64,000 bases of DNA from G965230615 sp965230615 (GTDB lineage: Bacteria > Pseudomonadota > Gammaproteobacteria > HTCC5015), in assembly GCA_965230615.1 (NCBI GenBank), contig OZ246012.1, positions 434,001 to 498,000 of the forward strand, given 5' to 3'. A program made the translations under genes and the position numbers. Shown here in pieces: positions 23,000 through 32,250 of this stretch. The notes under the pieces were generated by a model. It saw only the letters and a program-made list of their open reading frames with translations, was not told the origin of the DNA and made no database searches. The first letter of the stretch is position 1. Each line of letters opens with the position of its first letter.

Positions 23000-23929
23000 C
23001 TACTCTCGAGTGAAGTCCCAATCGCTGACTCGAGGATCGCCTGTTTGATAGAACTGTCTGACGAGTTTTATAAAATCTAAGAAATCTCTATTTTCTTCTG
23101 TTAATCTGTTGGCTGTATCCCAATCAATTTCTGCTCGCTCTTTTGCTGGAACCAAAATTTGGCTTTCTGCTGGATTCTCAGGGTCTAGTTGTATTAGGCC
23201 AATCCCATGTGCAGAAAAAAGCATGCGAAGTTCTTTTAACGTGTCACTCCCTTCAATTTCTGCCGCAACTAAATAGCCGAAATTAGCCCAGGATGAGTTT
23301 GATACAGCTTGAAAAAATACTTCTCTAATATTTGAACGGTTTATAAGAAGTTTAACTTCAAACGACCATAATTTTGTTCTCTTATCTGCATACTGGCCAA
23401 CGCAATCTTTGACTTCTTGATGCCAATCAGCGCTAAGGTCTTCCATAGCAACTAAATCAGGATACAGCCACTTGTTGCCATTAGGCCCGCGTCGATTTGA
23501 GGAGCGCTTCTCATCAATTCGTTTTGAGTAAAGAGAAAACTCAGTCCAAAGATATTCAGATAGCAAAGGATATAGGTCATGCTCCTTGAAACGGTTTTCA
23601 GCTATTTGTGTGTCAGTTGATACAGACTCGGCAACTTCGACTTCTTCAGTTTCTGATTGTTCTGTGTAGTAGTATTTTCTGGGTCGCCCCTCAGTGGTTC
23701 TTAGTTCCCTATGTTTTGCCTGTAATCGAGGGCGCTGCGAGGCTATTTCTCGAACGATCTGCTGAACGAGGTCTTCTTCTGAATGGATGCTATCACTCCG
23801 CTCGCGTTTCTCCTGACATTCATCCGGGTAATTGGAGTAAATCCAATTAGCAATTTCACGAGCAGTGAACTTTTTATTTTGGTTATCGCGTAAATATTCG
23901 ATAACAGTTTTAGCCAAATTCAGAGCCAT
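23000..23929 (-). CDS. HrgA/COG2958-like protein: winged-helix plus possible PD-(D/E)xK domain (309 aa)
   Basis: The start at 23929 (MALNLAKTVIEYL) has GGGA six bases upstream; a TTG at 23941 is an alternative. Residues ~1-90 form a HARE-type winged helix (KKFTAREIANWIYSNYP, LQAKHRELRTTEGRPRKYYY). After an acidic linker, residues ~110-309 hold WLYPDLVAMED, LWSFEVKLLINRSNIREVFFQAVSNSSWANFGYLVA. The D...E-V-K pattern fits a PD-(D/E)xK nuclease-like core. HrgA-type proteins were first noted near restriction genes. The gene is reversed inside the lysis cassette, so it looks like a separately expressed cargo gene (moron). Confidence 0.7.
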   Translation of the reverse strand: MALNLAKTVIEYLRDNQNKKFTAREIANWIYSNYPDECQEKRERSDSIHSEEDLVQQIVREIASQRPRLQAKHRELRTTEGRPRKYYYTEQSETEEVEVAESVSTDTQIAENRFKEHDLYPLLSEYLWTEFSLYSKRIDEKRSSNRRGPNGNKWLYPDLVAMEDLSADWHQEVKDCVGQYADKRTKLWSFEVKLLINRSNIREVFFQAVSNSSWANFGYLVAAEIEGSDTLKELRMLFSAHGIGLIQLDPENPAESQILVPAKERAEIDWDTANRLTEENRDFLDFIKLVRQFYQTGDPRVSDWDFTRE

Positions 23930-23998
23930 ATTTAATCCCAATAGTATTCTTATAATCTTCTACTTAAACCTAACATGCTCAACATGTAAGGAGCTTTC

Positions 23999-24463
23999 AT
24001 GCGCAAAATAACTCATCAAGGTCTGAGCCTCATAAAACAGTTCGAGGGCTTCAGTCATACACCCTATGTCTGTCCTGCTGGTTATCTAACCATCGGTTAT
24101 GGTCATCTTGTCAGACAAGACGAAACCTTCGATCATGTAACAGAGCACGAAGCAGATGTTCTGCTACGTTTAGATGTAGCCAGTGCAGAGAAAGCAGTGC
24201 TTCGGCTAATCAATGTGCCCTTGTCGAATAGCCAATACGATGCTTTAGTTTCATTTACATATAACCTCGGCGCAGGGGCATTACAATCTTCTACCTTGCG
24301 AAGAAAAGTAAACCGTGAGGAGCACTTTTCTGTACCATCAGAGTTCAACCGATGGGTGTGGGCCGGAGGCCGAAAGCTCAAAGGTCTCATAAGACGCCGC
24401 CGAGCAGAAGCGATTTTATATAAAGCAGCAGAGACTAGTCGTCTTCTTCCTCATCACTCTTGA
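23999..24463 (+). CDS. Phage lysozyme, GH24 endolysin (154 aa)
   Basis: A muramidase of the T4/P22 lysozyme family. The catalytic pattern is visible as E16 in KQFEGFSHTPYVC, C25, and T31 in GYLTIGYGH; LVSFTYNLGAGALQSSTL and NRWVWAGGRKLKGLIRRR are family signatures. No signal peptide is seen, so export would rely on the holin. AAGGAGC precedes the ATG. The last ~9 codons overlap the end of hsdR on the other strand, so the C-terminus (SRLLPHHS) may have been created by the junction with the restriction island. Confidence 0.92.
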   Translation: MRKITHQGLSLIKQFEGFSHTPYVCPAGYLTIGYGHLVRQDETFDHVTEHEADVLLRLDVASAEKAVLRLINVPLSNSQYDALVSFTYNLGAGALQSSTLRRKVNREEHFSVPSEFNRWVWAGGRKLKGLIRRRRAEAILYKAAETSRLLPHHS

Positions 24464-27400
24464 TGGCTTTATAGACTTTATGTAACAGATGCTCTGATGC
24501 TAGCTTCCTAAACTCACCGTCCGTCATCAGTTTGCCAAATATCTCCTCATTGCCTTCCATTCGATCAATAACCAAGCCTTCAAAGGCTTTATCGAACACG
24601 TATCGGAAATCATCAACGGAGTTTGCTGAAGCCGCTTGTCGTAAGTTATCGTTGCTGACAGCCTCTTCTTGAATTTGGTCAAAGAACAGTTGATCGGCTT
24701 GTGTGAAGTCGGTGCCAAAGCGTTCATTCAGAATATCAATCAGTTCAGAGAGCTTTATTTCATCATCCCCACCACGGCCAGTGCCAACATCGGATGGCCC
24801 TTTAAGGGCATCAACGTCGCCGCCTTTCAAATCTATCTGACCTTCGCTAATCTTCTGCAAGCGATAATATTCAAGCTCAACGTCATCTTCTAAGTGATAG
24901 GCCGCACCTGCGGCTTTTCTTGGTAATTTAGTCAGTAAGAAGCGTAAATACGTATATAGTTGTTCTAAGTCAGAATCTTGATAAGGGATAACCTGAGACA
25001 AGAAGCCATACATGTTCCTGAAGTTGACACACAAGCTCTTGAAATCGTCTTGCTCTTCCTCTGGCAACCCGTTGTAGCGCATCACAGCTTTATCTAACAC
25101 ACCATTCATCTTTGCGTGATCGTGAACTGTCTCTTTCCGGCGCGGCTTAAAATAAACGTTACAGAATTCCTGAATTTCTTCCTCAAAGATAATGCCTGCC
25201 TCATCAAGTTGATGTTGCAAGCGATACAAGTGTTGCGCATCAGTTAATTCTTCAGCTGGTGTTTGCTCATAAAAAGGCTTAAAGGCAGCGAAAATTTCTT
25301 CGGGCTTGTTTCGAAAATCCAAGACAAAAGTATCCTCTTTGCCTGCACAGGTTCTATTCAAGCGTGACAGGGTTTGAACGGCTTGAATTCCTGATAGTTT
25401 CTTATCTACATACATAGTATGAAGCAAAGGCTGATCAAAACCCGTTTGATATTTTTCCGCAACAAGTAGTACCTGATATTCGTCTGTATCAAATTTCTCT
25501 GGTAATTCGCTCTCCTTGATACCACCGTTAAGGGCAACCTCAGTCCAGCTTTTATTGGGGGTGTCTGGGTCTTCAACAACGCCTGAAAAGGCAACCAATG
25601 ACTTTACGTCTTTGTAGCCATTGGCTTTGATGTATTGATCAAATGCCTGCTTATAGCGAACAGCGTGTAGCCTAGAGTCTGTCACTACCATGGCTTTTGC
25701 TCTGCCACCAATTTTATGTCTCACATGTGTGCGGAAGTGCTCTACCATGACTTCAGTTTTTTGAGCTAGATTGTGTGGGTGTAGCGTTAAAAATCTTGCT
25801 AAAGCTCGAGCAGCCTTTTTCCGCTCTACATGAGGGTCTTCCTCTGCCGACTGTGTAACACGGAAATAGGCTTCATAGTGGGTGTAATTCTTTAGCACAT
25901 CTAAAATGAACTTCTCTTCAATGGCCTGGCGCATCGTGTATTCATGAAAAGGTGCCTGTCCAGAAGGCCCAGGTTCATTGAATACTTTTAGCGTTTTGTA
26001 TTTTGGTGTCGCGGTAAACGCAAAGAAGCTGATATTAGGTTGCTTGCCGCGTTTCATCATTTCACGGACGACTTCTTCCATTCGGTCCTGGTCTTCGTCA
26101 CTTAAGTCTTCATCATGCCCTTCATCAAGTAAGCCATTCTCAACAGCATAGGTTGCAGCTGCCTCACGAATTCCATCCTTGTTGAGCACACCTTTCAGCT
26201 CCATTGCACTCTCGCCAGACTGCGAGCTATGGGCTTCATCAACAATTACTGCAAATCGTTTACCGAGTGTAGAGAGAGCGAGTGAGTCGTCTTCTGTACG
26301 ATCTTTATTGAGCTTTTCCAATGTTTCAGTCACAAAAGGAAACTTCTGCAATGTGGTAATAATGATCGGCGTGCCAGTTGATAGCGCTTTAACTAATTGC
26401 TTTGTGTCTTCATCAATTTTTTGAACCACACCTTGTTTGTGTTCAAATTGATAGATCGTATTCTGCAACTGCTGGTCCAGTACGCGTCGATCAGTAATAA
26501 CGACCACGGAATCAAAAATCTTATTATCCTGTTCATCGTGTAGGCTACTAAGTCGATGAGCGAGCCAGGCGATAGAGTTTGATTTTCCGGAGCCTGCCGA
26601 GTGTTTTACCAAATAGTTGTGACCAGGCCCCTTGTTTTTAGAATGGTCAACCAGCTTTCTCACCGCGTTAAGCTGGTGATAACGTGGGAAGATCATAGTC
26701 TCCTTGGTGATCTTTTTAATGCCCTTGTCGGTTAAGATGCGTTTGTCTTCAACCTGCAAATGCATAAAGCGCCCTAAAATATCCATTAGGCTGTCGCGTG
26801 CAAGCACTTCGCGCCATAAATATGCGGTTTTATAGCCACCATCTTCGGCCACCGGGTTGCCAGCGCCGCAGTGAGCGCCGCCGGGGTTTGAGCCTAAATT
26901 AAAGGGCAGGAAAAAAGTTTTATCGCCGCTCAGGCGCGTTGTCATAAATACTAAGTCTTGGTCCACTGCGAAATGAACTAGGGCGCGCTTCTTAAATTCG
27001 AATAGCAACTCTCGGTGGTCACGGTCTTTTTTATATTGTTTTTTAGCATCTTCAACCGTTTGGCCTGACAGCGGGTTTTTTAATTCTAACGTTGCGATGG
27101 GCAAGCCGTTTAAAAATAACACCATGTCCAGCGAATTTTTATGTTTGTCGCTGTAATAGAGTTGCCTTGTTACACTCAGTACATTCTTATTATAAAGAGC
27201 CCAATTATCAGGGTTTTTGTTATTGCTGGGAGCAAAGGTGGCAACCTTAAACTTTTTACCGTACACCTTGAAACCATGACGCAATACTTTAAGCATACCT
27301 TTGGTGTTAAGCTCTTTTACCAATCCATCCAATAACAAACCTTGTGCAGCGTCGCCGTGTACCGCCACCAAGCCCGCCCAAACTTTGTCTTGTGTTGCTT

Positions 27401-27539
27401 TAATAAAATCAATAACGCGTGCGGGTTCTATCGCTCTTTCAACATCAAAGTCTTTTGACTGCCCAATTTCATAGTTGTGCTGCTGGGCGAGGCAATGCTC
27501 AATAGCATCTTCCAGGCGGTCTTCGGTATGTTTTTTCAT
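24435..27539 (-). CDS. hsdR: Type I restriction enzyme HsdR (1034 aa)
   Basis: This is the translocase and endonuclease subunit. The N-terminal nuclease domain carries the E-x-K motif in IATLELKNPL (about residue 150). The helicase core has Walker A in KHSAGSGKSNS (about residue 315), DEAH in VDEAHSSQSG (about 435), and motif III in FFAFTATPKYK. The RecA2 part contains QTLSRLNRTCAGKEDTFVLDF. The length is normal for the family and there are no frame breaks. GAGGATAAACC precedes the ATG. It is the last gene of the wyl-hsdM-hsdS-hsdR operon, 65 bases after hsdS. Confidence 0.96.
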   Translation of the reverse strand: MKKHTEDRLEDAIEHCLAQQHNYEIGQSKDFDVERAIEPARVIDFIKATQDKVWAGLVAVHGDAAQGLLLDGLVKELNTKGMLKVLRHGFKVYGKKFKVATFAPSNNKNPDNWALYNKNVLSVTRQLYYSDKHKNSLDMVLFLNGLPIATLELKNPLSGQTVEDAKKQYKKDRDHRELLFEFKKRALVHFAVDQDLVFMTTRLSGDKTFFLPFNLGSNPGGAHCGAGNPVAEDGGYKTAYLWREVLARDSLMDILGRFMHLQVEDKRILTDKGIKKITKETMIFPRYHQLNAVRKLVDHSKNKGPGHNYLVKHSAGSGKSNSIAWLAHRLSSLHDEQDNKIFDSVVVITDRRVLDQQLQNTIYQFEHKQGVVQKIDEDTKQLVKALSTGTPIIITTLQKFPFVTETLEKLNKDRTEDDSLALSTLGKRFAVIVDEAHSSQSGESAMELKGVLNKDGIREAAATYAVENGLLDEGHDEDLSDEDQDRMEEVVREMMKRGKQPNISFFAFTATPKYKTLKVFNEPGPSGQAPFHEYTMRQAIEEKFILDVLKNYTHYEAYFRVTQSAEEDPHVERKKAARALARFLTLHPHNLAQKTEVMVEHFRTHVRHKIGGRAKAMVVTDSRLHAVRYKQAFDQYIKANGYKDVKSLVAFSGVVEDPDTPNKSWTEVALNGGIKESELPEKFDTDEYQVLLVAEKYQTGFDQPLLHTMYVDKKLSGIQAVQTLSRLNRTCAGKEDTFVLDFRNKPEEIFAAFKPFYEQTPAEELTDAQHLYRLQHQLDEAGIIFEEEIQEFCNVYFKPRRKETVHDHAKMNGVLDKAVMRYNGLPEEEQDDFKSLCVNFRNMYGFLSQVIPYQDSDLEQLYTYLRFLLTKLPRKAAGAAYHLEDDVELEYYRLQKISEGQIDLKGGDVDALKGPSDVGTGRGGDDEIKLSELIDILNERFGTDFTQADQLFFDQIQEEAVSNDNLRQAASANSVDDFRYVFDKAFEGLVIDRMEGNEEIFGKLMTDGEFRKLASEHLLHKVYKAIKSDEEEDD

Positions 27540-27604
27540 GGTTTATCCTCACCCGTAATAACAGGGTTTTACTTTCTAATTTTTAAAACTTTGGCTTGAA
27601 CCTA

Positions 27605-28960
27605 TTAATATTCCTCAGGCACTTCAATGTTACGAACATCAATCTTGCCGGTGACTGCCGCTGTAATTAAAGCAGTACGGTATTCATTCAACCTTTCTAT
27701 GGTCTTATCATTTACTGCAAGCATGTCAGCCATTTTTTTCAGTTCGGCATCTAAATAATCAGCGATAGTTTCTTGCTCTTCGAAACTAGGGATCCCTAAC
27801 CTGAAATTTTTAATAAAACTCTCAGGAACACGCTTTTGCCCACCTGCGCCGTACATTTCTGATGCACCAATCTCTCTAAAAGCATGGCTAATTGAAAGGT
27901 AAAACAACCATCTTTCACTACATTCGTTCAGTGGTCGCATAACATGCAATTCGGTAGTGCCAAAAGCAATTCCATTTGTTAGATTGTTGGCTAAAGATCC
28001 TTTTCCATTTTCAAAACAGGGAGTAATTTTAGCTATCACTACATCGTTATTTCGAAAATAAGTATATCCGTCGTAAACATCATCAAGTATCTTATTAGTG
28101 TCCAAACGGATCCCACCGTATTCACCGACAGCGTCCATCGGTACAAATGACACCATGTCGTCACGTTCAATATCATCAATTTCTGATTTGACAGGGTTTG
28201 ACTTTATCGAAAACCGAAGTCGAGCGACTTCCCAATGCTCCGGAACTTCACCCAACCAATCCACTTCGGAGTCTTTCATTGGTGCATCTGGGTTTAGTCC
28301 TTTGGTCACGGCTTGCGTGATCATGGCGATACGCTGTTCGTTGAGCTTTTCAATTAACGCTTTTTTCTTTTCGATTAAGCGGTCTATTTGAGCGGTTTTG
28401 TAATTTAGATAGCTACCTATTTTATATTGCTCGTCAACAGGAGGTCTTGCCATCTTAAGGTTGGCAATAATACCCATGCCAATATTCTGCTGGGTGCCAT
28501 AGCTCCAACTTAATTCAACAGAATAGAAAAACGGCCTAGACTTCATAAAATAGAAAATAAAGTCTGTAGTTAGATGATTTATATCAGGTCTAATAGCTGC
28601 TAACGGTGACCAGATATTAAATTCTTCATCTGTTTCAACGCGAGCCACGTTTCCAGTAGTCGCGCCTGATTTCACCATATATACATCGCCTCTTGCTGGC
28701 TTATACTTTTTAGAGAACCTAGCGTGCTCTTCTTCTGATATATACCCTCGCATTCGGCTAAAATCTAACTTATCTTCTTTGACCGCTTCAGCGGACAGAA
28801 AAGGTATTCCTTCGTGATATAGTTTTGGCGTTTCGTGCGGCCCATCTGTTATTGGTGTTGCAAGTGAAAACTTAATCGGAACTACATCCCAGTGAGCGGG
28901 AATATCTTCAAGCCAATTTACGTTGCTATCTCTATATTCTGGGTATGATGTAGAATCCAT
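27605..28960 (-). CDS. hsdS: Type I specificity subunit HsdS (451 aa)
   Basis: Two target-recognition domains are separated by conserved coiled coils. Each half begins with a parallel motif (VNWLEDIPAHWDVVPIKF and VDWLGEVPEHWEVARLRF) and ends with one (LNEQRIAMITQAVTKG and LNEYRTALITAAVTGK), showing the usual internal repeat. The two domains set a bipartite recognition sequence, which cannot be predicted here. The ATG overlaps the hsdM stop (TGATG); a TTG one codon upstream is possible. Confidence 0.95.
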   Translation of the reverse strand: MDSTSYPEYRDSNVNWLEDIPAHWDVVPIKFSLATPITDGPHETPKLYHEGIPFLSAEAVKEDKLDFSRMRGYISEEEHARFSKKYKPARGDVYMVKSGATTGNVARVETDEEFNIWSPLAAIRPDINHLTTDFIFYFMKSRPFFYSVELSWSYGTQQNIGMGIIANLKMARPPVDEQYKIGSYLNYKTAQIDRLIEKKKALIEKLNEQRIAMITQAVTKGLNPDAPMKDSEVDWLGEVPEHWEVARLRFSIKSNPVKSEIDDIERDDMVSFVPMDAVGEYGGIRLDTNKILDDVYDGYTYFRNNDVVIAKITPCFENGKGSLANNLTNGIAFGTTELHVMRPLNECSERWLFYLSISHAFREIGASEMYGAGGQKRVPESFIKNFRLGIPSFEEQETIADYLDAELKKMADMLAVNDKTIERLNEYRTALITAAVTGKIDVRNIEVPEEY

Positions 28961-31305
28961 CAAACCACCTCCTTCAGCATTTCCAACACTTCGGCTTCCA
29001 AACCTTTAATATCTGCCTCAATCTCACTTAATTCACGCGGTGGCTGGTACTGGTAGAAATGACGATTAAAGGGGATCTCATAACCCACTTTGATTTTGCT
29101 GTGGTCGATCCAAGCATCGTCTCTATAGGGTAATACTTCTTTCTCTAGATAGGCTTCACAGTGTGCTTGCACCAGCTCCAAAAGTTCCGACTTGTCGACT
29201 TTGCCTTTGTTCTTTTTACTTTCGTAATCGAGTGGTAAAGGTAAATCGATCAGCGCGTTGTCTTCGTCACGCTTGCCGTTGGCGAGTATGCCACCTGGGA
29301 AAGGCACGTTTTCGGTATCGCGCAAATCGGCATCGGGCTCCGGATTGCCTTTGGCATCTAAACAAGGCATGGCTGTTGGATCTTTTTCACCCAATGATTG
29401 ATCCGCGAGAAGGGCTTTCTTTAGTGGACTATCAAATTTAATGCCTGCTTTTTTAAAGGCGGCTTTCAGTGTTTTTTCAAACTCAGCGCGATCTTTCACT
29501 AGCTCGCCGCCTGCAAATTGCGGCTTAAGGCTTTTTAGCACATGTAAGATACTGCTTTGTAGCTGCTTACCTTCTTGCTCTTCTGCCGCAACTTTTGCCT
29601 TGTCTTTGCGCTTTTTAGAGATGGCTAAATCCTGAAAGTAACCTGTTTCGGCAAAGCGATTTATGCGTTCTTCGTTGATGGTGAAATTCAGACGTAGAGG
29701 TCGTTCAACGGTTATTTTGAAATAGCCAAAATCCTGATTGTTAAAAATTTTGCTGACATAAATCGTTTGATCTTGATCGCGCTTTTTATCTTTTGGGCTG
29801 TCTACATTGGTAATAATTGTTTTGAGTGTGCGTTGCTCATTATCATTAAAGCCCGCATATATCTGGGTAATGGCATCAATATGGTTGGGTTCACCTGGAT
29901 GTTCTGGCGTATCACCTTCGCCCAATTTTTTTCGCTTGTCACCGAGGCTTTTCTTCATTTTCCACGCGAAGTCTGTTGCGTTAATAAGCTGCACCTTACC
30001 TTGGCGTTTTGCAGACTTTCGATTAGTGACAATCCAAATATAGGTATAGATGCCTGTGTTGTAGAATAGCTGATCAGGTAGGCCGACCACGGCTTCTAAC
30101 ATGTCGTTTTCGATGATCCAACGGCGAATATTGCTTTCTCCGCCACCGGCATCCCCCGTAAATAATGGGGAGCCATTAAAGATAATGGCAATACGCGAAC
30201 CTTCACCATCTTTTACACCACCTGGTGCCGGTAATGTGTAGTGTTCTGGTGGGCGTTGCATCTTTGAAATCATATGCAGTAAGAAGAGTAAGGCGCCATC
30301 GTTAATGCGAGGCAAGCCAGGGCCGAAACGACCGTTAAAACCAAATTCGTTATGTTCTTTGGTGACATAGTCTTTTTCCGGCTTCCATTCCACACCAAAG
30401 GGCGGATTAGCGGCCATGTAGTGGAACTGCTCAGTTGGGTGGCCATCACCGTCGGTGAAGCCTTCTTTTGCCTTGCCGGTTCCTAAGGTGTCACCAAATA
30501 CTATATTGTTGACATCTTCGCTTTTGATCATTAAGTCGGAGCCGCAAATCGCGTAGGATTCCGGGTTGTATTCTTGCCCGAACAATTCAACGTTTGCCTG
30601 TTCATTCTCTTCTTTAATGGCGTTTTCTGACTCTGAAAGGATCCCGCCTGTTCCACAGGTTGGGTCATAAATTTTGATAACCTTGCCCTTGGTGTAGATG
30701 TGCTCTTCACCGGTGAACAACAGTTTGACCATGAGCTTTACGACTTCACGCGGGGTGAAGTGATCTCCAGCTTCCTCATTGGCTTGCTCATTGAATCGTC
30801 TAACGAGATCTTCAAAGATGTAGCCCATGGCGACATTGCTGATTCGTTTTGGATGTAGGTCGACATCTTTAAACTCTTTTACGATTTCATAAAGGCGGTT
30901 TGCCTCGTCTAGGCGCTCTATCTCTTCTTCAAACTTAAATTTTTCTAGAATGGTTCTCGCTCGAGTGGAAAAGCCGCTGATGTAGGCCTTTAAGTTTGTT
31001 GCAAGTTTGTCGTGATCATCCAGTAGAGTGGCGAACGTTAGATTACTCGTGTTATGGAATGCCAGCTTAAACTTGTGGTTGATTGTTTTTTCTATGGTTT
31101 CAGTGTCTAGGTTTCTTGCGCTGAGCTTTGCGTGCTCTTGAATAACGTCATTTTTGGTTTCTTCTAACACACAGTCCAATCGGCGCAATACTGTGAGTGG
31201 TATCATCACTTTGCGATACTGGGGAGGACGATATGGGCCACGTAGCAAATTGGCAATATTCCAAACCAGGTCACTGTGCTTCTTATATTTGTCTTGATCT
31301 TTCAT
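28960..31305 (-). CDS. hsdM: Type I methyltransferase HsdM, long form (781 aa)
   Basis: An N6-adenine methyltransferase. Motif I is IYDPTCGTGGILSES and motif IV is AANPPFGVEW (about residue 300). The N-terminal helical domain begins LVWNIANLLRGPYRPPQYRKVMIPLTVLRRLD. At 781 residues it is longer than EcoKI HsdM (529 aa); the extra C-terminal ~250 residues are charged and end in a helical segment (LSEIEADIKGLEAEVLEMLKEV). Such long HsdMs are common with this kind of HsdR. It should form the M2S methylase with HsdS. Confidence 0.95.
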   Translation of the reverse strand: MKDQDKYKKHSDLVWNIANLLRGPYRPPQYRKVMIPLTVLRRLDCVLEETKNDVIQEHAKLSARNLDTETIEKTINHKFKLAFHNTSNLTFATLLDDHDKLATNLKAYISGFSTRARTILEKFKFEEEIERLDEANRLYEIVKEFKDVDLHPKRISNVAMGYIFEDLVRRFNEQANEEAGDHFTPREVVKLMVKLLFTGEEHIYTKGKVIKIYDPTCGTGGILSESENAIKEENEQANVELFGQEYNPESYAICGSDLMIKSEDVNNIVFGDTLGTGKAKEGFTDGDGHPTEQFHYMAANPPFGVEWKPEKDYVTKEHNEFGFNGRFGPGLPRINDGALLFLLHMISKMQRPPEHYTLPAPGGVKDGEGSRIAIIFNGSPLFTGDAGGGESNIRRWIIENDMLEAVVGLPDQLFYNTGIYTYIWIVTNRKSAKRQGKVQLINATDFAWKMKKSLGDKRKKLGEGDTPEHPGEPNHIDAITQIYAGFNDNEQRTLKTIITNVDSPKDKKRDQDQTIYVSKIFNNQDFGYFKITVERPLRLNFTINEERINRFAETGYFQDLAISKKRKDKAKVAAEEQEGKQLQSSILHVLKSLKPQFAGGELVKDRAEFEKTLKAAFKKAGIKFDSPLKKALLADQSLGEKDPTAMPCLDAKGNPEPDADLRDTENVPFPGGILANGKRDEDNALIDLPLPLDYESKKNKGKVDKSELLELVQAHCEAYLEKEVLPYRDDAWIDHSKIKVGYEIPFNRHFYQYQPPRELSEIEADIKGLEAEVLEMLKEVV

Positions 31306-31356
31306 TCGTCAATATTCCTAAAAATAAAATTCTTTCTGTTGTGCCGTATTGGTGAT

Positions 31357-32250
31357 TTAGGCCGAGTAACCTGGCGCGATACTTAAGTTTTCTACGCCAT
31401 AAAGTGTTGGCGTGTTTTCCAACCAAAGATGGTACTCCGGCCCTGCAAGCGTATGATCTTTTGAGCAGTCTACGTTCCACTTCCTTAATACATACCCGGC
31501 AAGTGCAGCACGAACACTAAGGTTCAATAAACCGCTATTCATGACATATTCGGCCTCAATCGTTTCGGGGTGTTTAAGCTTTGGATGAGGAACAATATGG
31601 AGTTCGACAATACGATTCCATTGATTATCTGCTGCCTTGGTTTGCTCTTCTGGAATATCTTCATTTATCAGCTGAGGTGCTTCTATACGATTAACGACAA
31701 AGTCAGCAAAACGGTTTCGTGCTCGATCGTAACCTCTCACATGCCAGCGCAGCCCATTGTCGATTAATGCAAAAGGCACGACCTCTCTTTCACTTAAGCC
31801 GCTGGAAAGAGAGCGGTACTGGATCTTTAAAACTTGGCTGTTGTGAATGGCACGAGTGATAAAAGCGAGTGTTTGAATATTTGGATAGTTCAGTTGTGTT
31901 GGTGCTTCGCAGGTAACGATTGGCTTTTGTGTTCCGACGAAGTCATCACCAAAACCATGTAGCAGAGCCGCTAATGTTTGGCTGCCTGAATACTCAAAGA
32001 GTGGCGAAAAACCATCACGCTGAATATAAGTTTTGGCTTTGGTGTCGTATTCGATGTTTTTAGGGGCGAGATCTTTATAGAGGGAAAGGTCTCTTGAGGC
32101 GGCTGCTTCCTTGATGCCAAAACGTGATACCAGATCAGTGCGATTGACCGAGCCCAGAAAGTAGAGCTTGAAGTCTATGTGAAATAGACGCTCTCTTTGA
32201 GCTTGGCTTATGTTCGCCAGCTGATCCTGTGTGTTTTGTTCGTTGGGCAT
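31357..32250 (-). CDS. WYL-domain transcription regulator, BrxR/CapW type (297 aa)
   Basis: The start at 32250 (MPNEQNTQDQLAN) has AGGGA five bases upstream; a TTG at 32301 gives a longer form. Residues ~20-90 form a winged helix (RTDLVSRFGIKEAAASRDLSLYKDL). The central WYL core includes LKIQYRSLSSGLSEREVVPFALIDNGLRWHVRGYDRARNRF, and a WCX-type C-terminal domain follows. BrxR/CapW regulators of this layout repress defence operons and may respond to nucleic-acid or nucleotide signals. Here it is the first gene of the restriction operon, 51 bases before hsdM, so autoregulation of the operon is likely. Confidence 0.85.
   Translation of the reverse strand: MPNEQNTQDQLANISQAQRERLFHIDFKLYFLGSVNRTDLVSRFGIKEAAASRDLSLYKDLAPKNIEYDTKAKTYIQRDGFSPLFEYSGSQTLAALLHGFGDDFVGTQKPIVTCEAPTQLNYPNIQTLAFITRAIHNSQVLKIQYRSLSSGLSEREVVPFALIDNGLRWHVRGYDRARNRFADFVVNRIEAPQLINEDIPEEQTKAADNQWNRIVELHIVPHPKLKHPETIEAEYVMNSGLLNLSVRAALAGYVLRKWNVDCSKDHTLAGPEYHLWLENTPTLYGVENLSIAPGYSA

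Larger units (their letters stand above)
1..24463 (+). mobile_element. Mosaic prophage, lambda-type head and P2-type contractile tail (left end outside window)
   Basis: A continuous run of phage late genes begins with a truncated methyltransferase and ends with a lysozyme. Head genes follow the lambda order (small and large terminase, gpW, portal, S49 protease/scaffold, gpD, gpE, FII, Z). Tail genes follow the P2 order (V, W, J, I, fibre, FI, FII, E/E', T, U, X, D). Genes are tightly packed, often with 4-base stop/start overlaps, and none of the structural genes looks broken. No integrase, repressor or replication gene is visible, so they must lie left of the window if the prophage is complete. 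The right boundary may be at the lysozyme or, if the restriction island is cargo, at the 3' end of ssrA near 32767. Confidence 0.9.
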
